The notes beneath the pieces are model-generated. The model was not told the DNA's origin and searched no databases. It saw nothing but the letters and a program-made list of their open reading frames with translations. A program made the position numbers and the translations under genes. Below are positions 24,012-32,436 of a stretch of DNA of 37,347 bases, piece by piece. Origin of the DNA: Opitutia bacterium (GTDB lineage Bacteria; Verrucomicrobiota; Verrucomicrobiia; Opitutales; Opitutaceae); NCBI GenBank assembly GCA_016217595.1, contig JACRHS010000013.1, positions 1 to 37,347 of the forward strand, read 5' to 3'. Every line of letters starts with the position of its first letter. The first letter of the stretch is position 1.

Positions 24012-24962
24012 TTATTTCTTCAAGCTGGCGCGCAGGCTGTCGAGCTGGCCGGCGGAGCCGAGCTTAACGTTGCGGCTGATGATGAACTTCGCGTACTCGT
24101 CCATGAAGATCTTGCCGACCGGGCGGAAATCGAATTCGGCGGGCTTGTCGCGGAAGAACTCGCGGTGCACGCGGGTCCAGACCAGGCGGCCGTCGGTGTC
24201 GATGTTGATCTTGGTCACGCCGAGTTTGGCGGCGGGCAGATACTCGTCGATGTTGACGCCCGAGGAGTCCTTGATGGTGCCGCCGGCCTGATTGATGCGG
24301 TCCACTTCGTCCTTCGGGACGGAGGAGGAGCCGTGCATGACGAGCGGGAAATTCGGGAGCATGTCCTGAATCTTCTTCAGCACATCGAAGTGCAGGGATT
24401 GCTTGCCCTTGAACTTGAAGGCGCCGTGGCTGGTGCCGATGGCGCAGGCGAGGGAGTCGCAGCCCGTCTTCTTCACGAAGTCGAGGGCTTCGGCGGGATT
24501 GGTGAGGGTGGCGTGGCCGTCCTCGACCTTGATGTCTTCCTCAACGCCGCCGAGTTTGCCGAGTTCGGCTTCGACGGAGATGCCCTTCTTGTGGGCGGCC
24601 TCGACGACGCGCTTGGAAATCTCGACGTTCTTCTCGAACGGATCGTGGGAGGCATCGATCATCACCGAGCTGTAGAAGCCCGAGTTGATGCAGTCGTAGC
24701 AGGTCTCTTCGTCGCCGTGATCCAGATGCACCGCGAAGATCGCGTCCGGGAAAATCTGATCCGCGGAACGGATGATTCCTTCGAGCATGCGCTTGTCGGT
24801 GTATTTGCGCGCCCCCTTGGAAATCTGGATGATAAACGGCGCCTTCGACTGGATGCAGCCGTTGAACAGGCCCATCGCCTGCTCGGCGTTATTGATGTTG
24901 TAAGCGCCGACGGCGTATTTGCCGTAAGCGTGTTTGAATAGCTGCGCGGTGGTGACGATCAT
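24012..24962 (-). CDS. fba: Class II fructose-1,6-bisphosphate aldolase
   Basis: A 316-residue zinc-dependent aldolase that interconverts fructose 1,6-bisphosphate with dihydroxyacetone phosphate and glyceraldehyde 3-phosphate in glycolysis and gluconeogenesis. The core VHLDHGDEE holds the catalytic Asp81 and zinc ligand His82. GTSHGAFK and MHGSSSVPKDE carry the other histidine ligands, and N-I-D-T-D-G-R-L is the phosphate-binding segment. Length and the TSH/GS motifs are typical. The ATG at 24962 is used, with no obvious Shine-Dalgarno. It is a single gene with its own terminator. A tagatose-bisphosphate aldolase cannot be fully excluded. Confidence 0.93.
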   Translation of the reverse strand: MIVTTAQLFKHAYGKYAVGAYNINNAEQAMGLFNGCIQSKAPFIIQISKGARKYTDKRMLEGIIRSADQIFPDAIFAVHLDHGDEETCYDCINSGFYSSVMIDASHDPFEKNVEISKRVVEAAHKKGISVEAELGKLGGVEEDIKVEDGHATLTNPAEALDFVKKTGCDSLACAIGTSHGAFKFKGKQSLHFDVLKKIQDMLPNFPLVMHGSSSVPKDEVDRINQAGGTIKDSSGVNIDEYLPAAKLGVTKINIDTDGRLVWTRVHREFFRDKPAEFDFRPVGKIFMDEYAKFIISRNVKLGSAGQLDSLRASLKK

Positions 24963-25069
24963 AGGAGAAATGGGTTGACCGAGGGTTGACCCTACGGGTG
25001 GCGCAGAAGCCCCGGCAAGGGTTTTCTCTGTGCAAAATTGGCGAAGGAGTGCGCGAGGCTTGGCAACGT

Positions 25070-26173
25070 TCAGCTCCCGGGCGGTTTGTTGCTTGTGCTG
25101 GCGGGCGGATTGCCGGTGCTGCCACCCGCGCCGGGGGTTTGGTTGCCCATGGCATCGCGCAGGGACTTTTGCATGGCCTGCGCCGCCTGTTGTTGCTGCT
25201 GCAATTGCTGCAACGCTTGAACTTGCTGCGGGCTGAGCACGCTCTGCGCCTGAGCGACGGCTTGGTCGGTGATCGCGGTGCCTCCGCCCGGGGGCTGCAT
25301 GGACGTCACGACGGTCCCGCCGCCGGGAGCGACCATCACATTTACGTTGGGCAGTGCGGACGAGCCGCCCGGCGGTGGCGCACCGAGCATGACCGTATTG
25401 GAGACAAAATTGGTCGAGGTGCTGCTGGCCGGGGCGTTCTGCTTGAGGATTTGCACGAGTTGCTCGGCCTGCGTCTCCGTGAGTGGCGTCGCGGTATAAC
25501 TGAGCTGTTGCTGCAATTGGTTGACGAGATTGCGCTGGGGCTGGGTCTGCTCGTACTGCTGATAGTCGGCGAAGGCCGTGGCGCCGATGGCCGACTTGAT
25601 GTTACTGTCCACCTCCGCCTGGCTCTGCTGAATCATCGCGCCGATCTGGTCGCGGTTTTGTCGCATATCGAGTCCTTGGTCGCGCGCGGCCGCCATGACA
25701 TCGCGCACCATGTTCTGCTTCTCGACGAGGAGCGTTTTGAACTGCTCGATCTGCGCCGGAGTGAGGCGAAGTTTTTTGAAAAGTGCCGCGTACTGCCCGT
25801 CGAGCATGGCCCGTTGTTGGGTGGCGGCCAGCCGCTGAAACTCGGGCGAATCCATCAACGCCCGTATCTGCGGGGAGCCCGGGCCGCGCTGCACCACGCG
25901 GCGGGGATCGTTTTCGCCGGGGCCGGCGGCAATGCCACCGGCGGGCACGCCCGCGGCACCTGACTTGCGGGCGGCGCTCAACAACCGCTCCAGCTCGGCT
26001 TTGTGCTTTTCGAGTTCGCCGATGCGTCGCTGGAGCTGGTTGCGCTCGGTCGCTTCGGACAGACCGGCGGCACGTAATCGGCCGAGTTCGCGATGTTGCC
26101 ACCAAGCCAGGCCGCCAGCGCCGAGGACGGCCAAAATCAATAAAACGAGTGCGCGATCTTTCGGGGTTTTCAC
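25070..26173 (-). CDS. Membrane-anchored Gln-rich protein with LTxxQ-type motifs
   Basis: A 367-residue protein starting with GTG at 26173. One transmembrane helix (about 8-25) is followed by a coiled coil (about 36-68, NQLQRRIGELEKHKAELERLL). Three L-S/T-x-x-Q motifs are spaced along the periplasmic part: LTPAQ at 137-141, LTETQ at 231-235 and LSPQQ at 313-317, as in Spy/CpxP-like stress chaperones. The C-terminus is rich in Gln, Gly and Pro. The function is unknown; a periplasmic stress or chaperone role is only a suggestion. It is about 50 bp downstream of topB on the same strand. Confidence 0.65.
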   Translation of the reverse strand: MKTPKDRALVLLILAVLGAGGLAWWQHRELGRLRAAGLSEATERNQLQRRIGELEKHKAELERLLSAARKSGAAGVPAGGIAAGPGENDPRRVVQRGPGSPQIRALMDSPEFQRLAATQQRAMLDGQYAALFKKLRLTPAQIEQFKTLLVEKQNMVRDVMAAARDQGLDMRQNRDQIGAMIQQSQAEVDSNIKSAIGATAFADYQQYEQTQPQRNLVNQLQQQLSYTATPLTETQAEQLVQILKQNAPASSTSTNFVSNTVMLGAPPPGGSSALPNVNVMVAPGGGTVVTSMQPPGGGTAITDQAVAQAQSVLSPQQVQALQQLQQQQQAAQAMQKSLRDAMGNQTPGAGGSTGNPPASTSNKPPGS

Positions 26174-26221
26174 GCCCCGACTAGACGTCCGTTATGGCCG
26201 AAAGTTCCGGCCACGGCGGCG

Positions 26222-29029
26222 TCAGCGCTCGGGAAACTCGAACTCCGCCTTCTTTTTGTCCTTCGACAGTGTCAGGTAGGCGCTGAAATTGGAGCCGCGT
26301 TTCGAGACGAAGCCTTCGATCAGGCCAGTGCGACCGGTCTCGACCAGACGCTCGACTTCCTCGCCGGTGATTTCGCGTTGGCAGAGCGTGCGCTTCAGTT
26401 CGAAAACGACACGGCCCGCGCCGTCGGCGGTCGGCTTGCGCACGACGAAGGCGTCGGGCGTTTGCAGCAGTTCGCCGTCGTGGAGTTTGCTTTCGCCGAG
26501 TTTCACGGCGGTCGCGAGATCGAGCGGAGCCTTGGCTTTGCGCGGAGCGCGGGCGCCGCCGCCTTCGCGGGGCTTGCGCGGCGGAAATTCCCAGGAAATT
26601 TTGGCGCCCGCCCGCACGAGGAATGCATCGAACGGCCGGCCTTTCTTGGAGGTGAAGCCTTGCACGAGTTCGGTCTTGCCCTGCGTGACCAGCTGGATGG
26701 CGTTTTCGCGCGTGATCGGCTTCTGGCACATGAGCCGGCCGACTTGGAACACGTTCTTCCACGTGTCGCCTTCGCGCTGGCGGAGCACGTAGCTGGTGGG
26801 CGCTTCGCAGAGCTCGGCGCCGGTTTGCGGATCGGTCCAGAACGGCGTGAGTTCGGCGACCTCAAACTTGTTGCCAAAGTCGAGTTCAACTTTGCGTTTG
26901 GCCTCATCCTTCGGATCGGCGATCAGGCGCAGTTTGGCGGGAAAACGGTTGCCGGTGCGCGGCGAGACGAAGCCGTCGAGCGGCCCGATTTCACCCGCGG
27001 TCACGAGCTGGCGGACTTCAGCTTCCTCGATACGGCGGCCGGTCATCACCTTGTAGACCGTGAGCACGCCGTCCTGCGAGCGGTAGCCGCGGAGGGTTTC
27101 CAACATCGGCTTGCCGTCGGTGGGCGAGAGGATGTCGGTGACGCGCGAGTTGGACTCGTCCTCCTCGAAATTGCGCGTGCGATCGACGATGCCCTTGGTG
27201 ACTTCGACGATCTCCGCCATGAATTTGTCGCGCGGGAATTTGCCGTGCTCCATCTGCCGGAGCTTGTACTCCCACTCGCCGGTCATGTCGGGCTTGGTGA
27301 GGACGTCGGCTTTTACCGCGGCGATAAACTGAATCAACTGCTCGGCCTTGGTGGTGGGGGCGAGTTCGCGTTGCTGGCGTTCGATGTACTTCTGATTGAT
27401 GAGGCCGTCGATCGTGTCGGCGCGGGTGGCGGGGGTGCCGAGACCGCGTTCTTTCATGGCTTCGGCCAGACCTTCGTCGTCCACGAGTTTGCCGGCGCCT
27501 TCCATGGCGGAGAGCAGCGTCGCTTCCGTGTAGCGTGGCGGCGGCTTGGTCATCTCGGCGTGCAACTCGGCGGCGAGCGTTTGCGCGCGGGCCGGCGAAC
27601 CGTCGGCGGCCGAGAGCGCGGGCAGCGAGTTGTCATTCTCGCCGTCGCCATTGCCGCCGTTGAGCGAGGTTTTGCCGTAGACGGCGAACCAGCCGGGGGC
27701 GGTGATGACTTTGCCCTCGGTCTTAAAGGTGTGTCCGGCGACGACGCTCAGGCGCGTGGTCACATCGATCTCCGCGGCCGGATAGAAGGCGGCGACGAAG
27801 CGCCGGGCGATCATGTCGAAAATCTTCGCCTCCATCTCGTCGAGCTCCTTGGGCTCGGTCGTCGTGGGGATGATGGCAAAGTGATCCGAGATGCCGGCGT
27901 TGTTAAAGATGCGCTTGTTCGGCCGCACCCAGCCGGCGTCGAGGACTTTTTGCGCGTGCGGGGCCAGTCCGCCATTCAAGTTGGCGAGAGTCTGCTTGCA
28001 GGTCGGGATGTAATCTTCCGGCAGCGCCCGCGAATCGGTACGCGGGTAGGTGATCATCTTGTGTCGCTCGTAGAGGGCTTGCGCGATCTGGAGCGTGCGC
28101 TTGGCGGAGAGTCCGAAGCGGGAGTTGGCCTCGCGCTGGAGCGTGGTGAGATCGTAGAGACGCGGCGCGGCCTGCGTCGTGGCTTTCTTCTCTTCGCTGA
28201 CGGCGGCCGGCGGCTGGCCCTGGCAGGCGGCGAGCACGGCTTCGGCGGCGGCTTGATCCCAGATACGGTCGATGCGGTCGGCGTCGTCGTTCTCCGCCTT
28301 CTTGAAATTCGGTCGCTGATAGACGCCTTCGTACTGACCTTGCGTGACGGCGAAGTTCGCCGTGATGCGCCAGAACGGGCGGGGTTTGAAAGCACGGATT
28401 TCCAGTTCGCGGGCGTAGACAATGGCGAGCGTGGGGGTCTGTACGCGGCCGACGGCGGCGACATTGCCGGCGCGCGACCCGAACATGCGCTTGGTGAGGG
28501 CGCGGGTGCCGTTGATGCCGATGAGCCAGTCGCTCTCGCTGCGGCAACGCGCGGCATCGGCGAGCCCGGCCATCTGCGCGCCATCGCGGAGATTCTCGAA
28601 TGCGGTGCGGATGCCCTCGGGCGTCATGGTCTGCATCCACGCGCGCTTCACGGGGAGCTTCCCCTTCGCGAGCTGATAGAGATAGGCGAAAATCAACTCA
28701 CCCTCACGCCCGGCGTCGCAGGCGTTGATGACCTGATCGATGTCTTTGCGGGCGAGAAGTTTTTTCAGCAGCGCAAAACGATCCTTGGAGTCCTCGATGG
28801 GCTTGAGCTCGAATTTCTCCGGAATGATCGGGAGCGTCTCCAGCCGCCAGAAGCCGTATTTCTTCTTGTCGATGTCCTCCGGCATGAAGAGTTCGACCAG
28901 ATGGCCGACCGCGGAAGCGATGACCCATTCGTCGTTCTCGAAGACATCGCCTTGTTTAGGAACTTTGCCGAGGGCGCGCGCCAAATCGGCGGCGACGCTC
29001 GGTTTTTCGGCGATGACGAGAGATTTCAT
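26222..29029 (-). CDS. topB: DNA topoisomerase III with extended C-terminus
   Basis: A 935-residue type IA topoisomerase that decatenates and relaxes negatively supercoiled DNA through a 5'-phosphotyrosine intermediate. Toprim residues are Glu8 (IAEKPSVA) and D-x-G-x-E at 105-109 (CDAGREGEL). The active-site Tyr328 lies in ITYPRTDSR, the same number as in E. coli TopB by family knowledge. TopB is usually about 650 residues; here the C-terminus carries three repeats starting EAEVRQLVTAGEIG, ITRENAIQLVTQGKTE and ITGEEVERLVETGRTG, each ending in GFxSxxGxxFxAxL, the Toprim C-terminal repeat. The ATG at 29029 matches the family start; the frame extends upstream to 29116 without similarity. A 926-residue antisense frame crossing it is a shadow. 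Confidence 0.95.
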   Translation of the reverse strand: MKSLVIAEKPSVAADLARALGKVPKQGDVFENDEWVIASAVGHLVELFMPEDIDKKKYGFWRLETLPIIPEKFELKPIEDSKDRFALLKKLLARKDIDQVINACDAGREGELIFAYLYQLAKGKLPVKRAWMQTMTPEGIRTAFENLRDGAQMAGLADAARCRSESDWLIGINGTRALTKRMFGSRAGNVAAVGRVQTPTLAIVYARELEIRAFKPRPFWRITANFAVTQGQYEGVYQRPNFKKAENDDADRIDRIWDQAAAEAVLAACQGQPPAAVSEEKKATTQAAPRLYDLTTLQREANSRFGLSAKRTLQIAQALYERHKMITYPRTDSRALPEDYIPTCKQTLANLNGGLAPHAQKVLDAGWVRPNKRIFNNAGISDHFAIIPTTTEPKELDEMEAKIFDMIARRFVAAFYPAAEIDVTTRLSVVAGHTFKTEGKVITAPGWFAVYGKTSLNGGNGDGENDNSLPALSAADGSPARAQTLAAELHAEMTKPPPRYTEATLLSAMEGAGKLVDDEGLAEAMKERGLGTPATRADTIDGLINQKYIERQQRELAPTTKAEQLIQFIAAVKADVLTKPDMTGEWEYKLRQMEHGKFPRDKFMAEIVEVTKGIVDRTRNFEEDESNSRVTDILSPTDGKPMLETLRGYRSQDGVLTVYKVMTGRRIEEAEVRQLVTAGEIGPLDGFVSPRTGNRFPAKLRLIADPKDEAKRKVELDFGNKFEVAELTPFWTDPQTGAELCEAPTSYVLRQREGDTWKNVFQVGRLMCQKPITRENAIQLVTQGKTELVQGFTSKKGRPFDAFLVRAGAKISWEFPPRKPREGGGARAPRKAKAPLDLATAVKLGESKLHDGELLQTPDAFVVRKPTADGAGRVVFELKRTLCQREITGEEVERLVETGRTGLIEGFVSKRGSNFSAYLTLSKDKKKAEFEFPER

Positions 29030-29103
29030 GTGGGGGGCGAGCGGATAGGCGGCGCGGCGGGCAATTTCAAGCCAGCTTTTTGCGTTAGGTGGAAATGCGC
29101 ATG

Positions 29104-29131
29104 CAAAAGGCCCCACCTACGGTGGGGCCTT
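29104..29131 (-). terminator. Orphan terminator-like hairpin upstream of topB
   Basis: An 11-bp stem, AAGGCCCCACC (29107-29117) with GGTGGGGCCTT (29121-29131), with TTTT following on the minus strand. It lies 78 bp before the topB start. No minus-strand gene precedes it, so it is the remains of a gene lost when the IS island formed, or a leader attenuator of topB. Confidence 0.65.
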
Positions 29132-29477
29132 GGGGCGCATGAATTTTCTGTTTGGTGAAGGCCAATCCATACTTTGCTGTACGATTACGATGAGTCGCAG
29201 ACGTGGGGCGGCCCTAATGCTGTCCCAACAGATTGAGTTTTAAAGACTGCAAGTAGGTATAGAAGATCATGAGCCATAGTTTCGGAGGTGCTCACGATTT
29301 GAAAAAGCGGAGCAATTCCGGCGGGATCCCGCGATATGAATCCGGGCAAGAGGGGGTTCCCTCAAGTGTTCGCGCGCGTACCGTACTGGGAGTTTCAGCA
29401 TTTGGCGCGCAGGCACGATTTGGCGGATGGGCGCAGGCAGTTCTCGACCGGATCACTTCCTTGCCCGTTTTTGTGCT
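29132..29477. other. Gene-free stretch between topB and the IS island
   Basis: About 350 bp with no convincing gene. A 73-codon frame at 29269-29490 (plus) starts after a poor ribosome site and has no recognisable family. The AT-richer left part looks like a former intergenic region next to the hairpin at 29107-29131. Confidence 0.5.
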
Positions 29478-29578
29478 AAGGAAGCGCTGAATAAAGCGCG
29501 GAGAGCATTTTCTCGGCTTCAGCCAGCCGATGCCGAGGGCGGCAGACTAGAAAAAACCGCTCGGCGGCGGCGGGCGGT

Positions 29579-30430
29579 TCAGGCTGGGAGCCGGCGGGCG
29601 CTGAGCACGACGTTGGCCAGAGCGAAGAGGGTGTGGATGATGTTGCCGTTTTTCGCTAGGCCGTGACAGCGCGTTTTCTGGTGCCGGAAGAGATTTTTCA
29701 CGATTTGAAAGGGGTGTTCGACGAACGCGCGCACGGCGGCTTTGGCTTTATCCACCGCTTTGAGTGCATCTTTTTGCGCGCCTCCCGCGAGCGTCTTGAT
29801 CGCGCCGCGTTTGGCGGCGATCTGCCAGTCAATCGGGCGTGCCAGGGTCACGATCTCCGGGCGTTTTTCCAAGCGGTGTAGCCGGCGTCGGCGTGCACTT
29901 GCGTCTCCTTGCCGTGCAGCCGTTCCGCGGTATGGGCGATGTCGGCGACGTTCGCGGCGGTTACGACAAGGGTGTGCGCGAGTTTGCTGTCCCGGTCCGC
30001 GCCGATGTGGGCTTTTAGTTCGAAATGCCACGGGTCGCTTTTCTTGGTCTGGTGCATCTCGGGATCGCGGGCTCGTTTACCATTCTTGGTCGAGGCGGGC
30101 GCGGCGATGAGCGTGGCATCCACCAAGGTGCCTGCGCGCAGGAGCAGGCCGCGAGCGATGAGGTCGGCGTTGATCGCCGCCAAGAGCGCTTTGCACAGAT
30201 CGTGCGTTTCCAGCAGGCGGCAGAACTTGAGCAGCATCGTGGCATCGGGCACGCCCTCGGCGTCGAGTTCGATGCGCGCGAAGCGTTGCAACGTCTGGCT
30301 GTCGCAGCGGGCGTCTTCGAGCGCCTCTTCGGCCAGCGCATACCATTGCTGCAGGAAGTAGAAGCGCAGCATCCGCTCCAAGCCAAGGGGCGGGCGGCCG
30401 CGCTCGCCTTTCGGATAGATGCCATGATGC
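29579..30430 (-). pseudogene. IS5-family transposase, central and C-terminal part, frameshifted
   Basis: The reading starts near 30430 (PHHGIYPKGERGRPPLGLER) and runs through ML-RFYFLQQWYALAEEALEDA. It has DDE-type landmarks: Asp in GTLVDATLI, Asp in HADAGYT and Glu in VEHPFQIVK. Near 29875 the frame shifts: after HADAGYTAW the original frame soon stops, while the next frame continues LEKRPEIVTLARPIDWQIAAKRGAIK to VVLSARRLPA. Losing one base explains it, so the gene is broken. The N-terminal 35 or so residues are missing here and appear instead at 32180-32278. Confidence 0.8.
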
Positions 30431-30466
30431 GGACAAGGGGACGAAGGCGGTCACACTTGTCCGCCG

Positions 30467-30562
30467 TATGACTACATCGCGGTCGATTTGTGGCGGCTGG
30501 CGACCGCCCAGACCACGCCGGAAAAACTCGTGCTGACCATGTTCGGGGAGGTGCGCGCCTGA
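30467..30562 (+). pseudogene. Tail of an unknown gene inside the IS island
   Basis: The frame YDYIAVDLWRLATAQTTPEKLVLTMFGEVRA ends in TGA at 30560-30562 and looks like the C-terminus of a real protein (mixed hydrophobic and charged, ending EVRA). Upstream of about 30450 the sequence belongs to the IS5 remnant, so the rest of the gene is missing. I do not recognise the family. Confidence 0.35.
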
Positions 30563-30771
30563 GTTAACCGCCGCCAACTTTCGTGCCGCCGGCGGCCGCC
30601 AGCCCGCGAGAATACTTTCGGAGTGTACGCGCGCACGTTGCCGCACTTAGCCGTGAGACGCTGATCGGTGAAGCCGATCCGCATCGACTTCACCCCGTCT
30701 ATGGTGCCCAAATCCAGCCGCACCGTTTGGTTCGCCGTCGGGTCGACTGCCTCGGTCGTTTTATTGCTCAC
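30472..30771 (-). pseudogene. IS1380-like transposase N-terminal remnant
   Basis: From a GTG at 30771 the frame reads SNKTTEAVDPTANQTVRLDL, then SMRIGFTDQRLTAKCGNV. The R-I-G-F-T-D-Q-R-L-T-A segment resembles the conserved beginning of IS1380-family transposases. After about 25 codons past that segment the similarity ends and the frame runs on into unrelated sequence. The catalytic part is absent, so it is a dead fragment. Family assignment is tentative. Confidence 0.45.
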
Positions 30772-31029
30772 ACCAATTCAACGACGCCAAACGGTGCCCC
30801 TTTTGGCGACTACCTCGTTAACTGCATGTGTCCGGCTTAGGCGACAAGCCGCTCTGTAGATGGTGCTGCAGCACTCCGTCCGTTTTGCTCTCCACTTTGC
30901 ACAAAGTATCATGCGCTGGCCCCACCACGCGCGGATAGCAGGTTAACTTGGACGATCACATGTTCAGGTCCGGGACGAGAGACACTCCGCAATGCCGCAC
31001 CTCACGCCATGCTTCAGTTCAACCGCTAA
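30772..31029. other. Unassigned remnant sequence inside the IS island
   Basis: About 260 bp between the IS1380-like fragment and the left end of the inner IS5-type element. No frame, repeat or RNA is recognisable. It ends in CTAA (31026-31029) directly before the inner IS end. Confidence 0.4.
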
Positions 31030-31052
31030 CAGGCTGCTGAAAAAGTGGCTGA
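31030..31052 (+). repeat. Terminal repeat of the inner IS5-type element
   Basis: CAGGCTGCTGAAAAAGTGGC, starting at 31030, is the terminal form common among IS5/IS1182-type elements. It is preceded by CTAA. The matching opposite end (TTTTTCAGCAGCCTG) is not found to the right, so the element is truncated there. Confidence 0.7.
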
Positions 31053-31194
31053 TTTGATACAGGGAGCGACTTGTTGGGGATTTTGGCGGTCGAAGCAGGC
31101 TGCGCGGCGGCTCGTTACGCGCCGATTTCGGCGCGGTCCGCATCGTTGGGCGGCTGATTCGCGGTGTGCGGACGCACTGCGGCCGCGGCGGGCG

Positions 31195-32154
31195 TCACGC
31201 CCGCGCCATTTTCGGTGGCGCGGTGACCATGAGTTTGGCCATGAGCACGAGGTTCGATGCGGCGACGACGTATTGGCCCTGGGCGTGCGTGCGCTCGACG
31301 CCGCGGTCGCGGCTCTTGCGGAAGCAGCCGATGGTCTTGGTCCAGCCGAAGATTTCCTCGATGCGTTTGCGCAGTTTCTGGCTGATCGCGTGCGCGAGGG
31401 TGAGGAGCACATGGAGCGTCCGCTGTCCCTCTTTGCGGGCACAGTGCGGCACGATGTTTTGTTCGCGCACGCCTTCGACGAACTCGCGAGGGTGATAACC
31501 TTTGTCGGCGCCGACCGTCTTCGGAGTGAAGCCGCGGTTGCGCAGCTCGGTCATCTGTTCGACGGCGACCGCGGACTCGGGCGCGCCGACGGCCGGCTGC
31601 ACCGCTAAGAGCACGCACAAGCCGTTGCGGTTTTCCATCGTGGCGTGGCCGGCGAAGCATAGGCGCGCTTCCTTGCCCGGGCCTTTGCGCACGAGTTTCG
31701 CCGCGGGATCGGTCGTGGATTCGTGGGTGTCGTTTGTGCGCTTCTCGCCTTTGAAATCCATCCACGCGTTGCCGCCGCCGGGCCCAGTGGCGGTGCCTTT
31801 CGGGCGGAAGCTTTTCATCGAGGCCCACGCCTCGATCAGCGTGCCGTCGACCGAGAAGTGATCGTCCGAGACCCAGCCATGGCGACGTGCCGATGCCACC
31901 ACTTCGGAGAAGAACAGGTCCGCGACTTCGTGCGTGAGCAGCCGCGCCTGGTTTTTGCTGAACACGGTCGGATCGGACACCTCCTCGTCCAGCGGCAGGT
32001 CGATGAACCAATGGAACAGCAGGTCGGTGCCCAGCCGCGCGCAAAGCTGGCGGTCGGAGCGCACGGGGTCGAGCGCTTGCAGCACCTCCCTCAACCCACT
32101 TGCTATGTAGCAATACCCACTCAAGCTTTTCCCGCTTGCCCCTCTCGCCATCAT
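31195..32154 (-). CDS. Inner IS5/IS1182-type transposase, N-terminus probably missing
   Basis: A 319-residue DDE transposase. Catalytic landmarks: Asp in FSVDGTLIEAWAS, Asp in VGADKGYHPREF and Glu in IEEIFGWTKT. Other family motifs are DPVRSDRQLCARLGTDLLFHWFIDL, DPTVFSKNQARLL and STTDPAAKLVRKGPGKEARL. Relatives normally have some 40-60 more N-terminal residues ahead of the RSDRQL motif; here the first 25 residues are unrelated, so the 5' end has probably been lost at about 32100. The catalytic domain is intact, but activity is doubtful without the N-terminus and right end. It sits inside a split IS5 element. Confidence 0.82.
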   Translation of the reverse strand: MMARGASGKSLSGYCYIASGLREVLQALDPVRSDRQLCARLGTDLLFHWFIDLPLDEEVSDPTVFSKNQARLLTHEVADLFFSEVVASARRHGWVSDDHFSVDGTLIEAWASMKSFRPKGTATGPGGGNAWMDFKGEKRTNDTHESTTDPAAKLVRKGPGKEARLCFAGHATMENRNGLCVLLAVQPAVGAPESAVAVEQMTELRNRGFTPKTVGADKGYHPREFVEGVREQNIVPHCARKEGQRTLHVLLTLAHAISQKLRKRIEEIFGWTKTIGCFRKSRDRGVERTHAQGQYVVAASNLVLMAKLMVTAPPKMARA

Positions 32155-32179
32155 AGCAGCGCGGCACGATGACGGTTAG

Positions 32180-32278
32180 CTACAGCGCCCACGGGATGAC
32201 TGCCTCCATCCGCTCGCGGCGCGTGGACTTCTTCTTCGCGGAGAACTCGGCGTGGGCGCACGTCGTTTGGTGTGGCAT
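32180..32278 (-). pseudogene. IS5-family transposase N-terminal fragment
   Basis: From ATG at 32278 the frame reads MPHQTTCAHAEFSAKKKSTR, then RERMEAVIPWAL and a TAG at 32180-32182. The A-E-F-x-x-K-K-K-x-T-R-R-E core and V-I-P-W are the typical start of IS5-group transposases, whose next residues should be a leucine-rich segment and the PHH/Y-P-K motif. That motif opens the fragment at 30430, so this is probably the missing N-terminus of the frameshifted copy, separated by the insert. Confidence 0.7.
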
Positions 32279-32436
32279 AGCACACCACGTAGCAGTTCGC
32301 GCACCACATGGTGCCGCGGGCTGAAAATCAGGGCGTGGGATTAAATCAGCGCTTCCTTGGCGTGGGTGCGCTTGATCGATGAATTGAGTGGAAGAGCTGG
32401 CTCGCTTTTGCCCGGAGAGGACCTAACAACCACGCC

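Larger units (their letters stand above)
29478..32358 (-). mobile_element. IS5-family element split by an insertion of about 1.75 kb
   Basis: The 13-bp sequence AAGGAAGCGCTGA (29478-29490) recurs inverted as TCAGCGCTTCCTT (32346-32358), as expected for terminal inverted repeats. Just inside the right end lies the N-terminus of an IS5 transposase (32180-32278), and inside the left end its C-terminal portion (29579-30430). Between them, 30431-32179 holds an IS1380-like remnant, a short gene tail and a second IS5-type transposase. CTAA, a common IS5 target, precedes the left end, but the right flank does not repeat it, so later rearrangement is likely. Confidence 0.6.

Noticed and set aside
26378..29158. 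A 926-codon open frame on the plus strand across topB
   Set aside because: It is exactly antisense to a well-supported topoisomerase and has the Gly/Arg/Val/Asp-rich composition of a GC-driven shadow frame.
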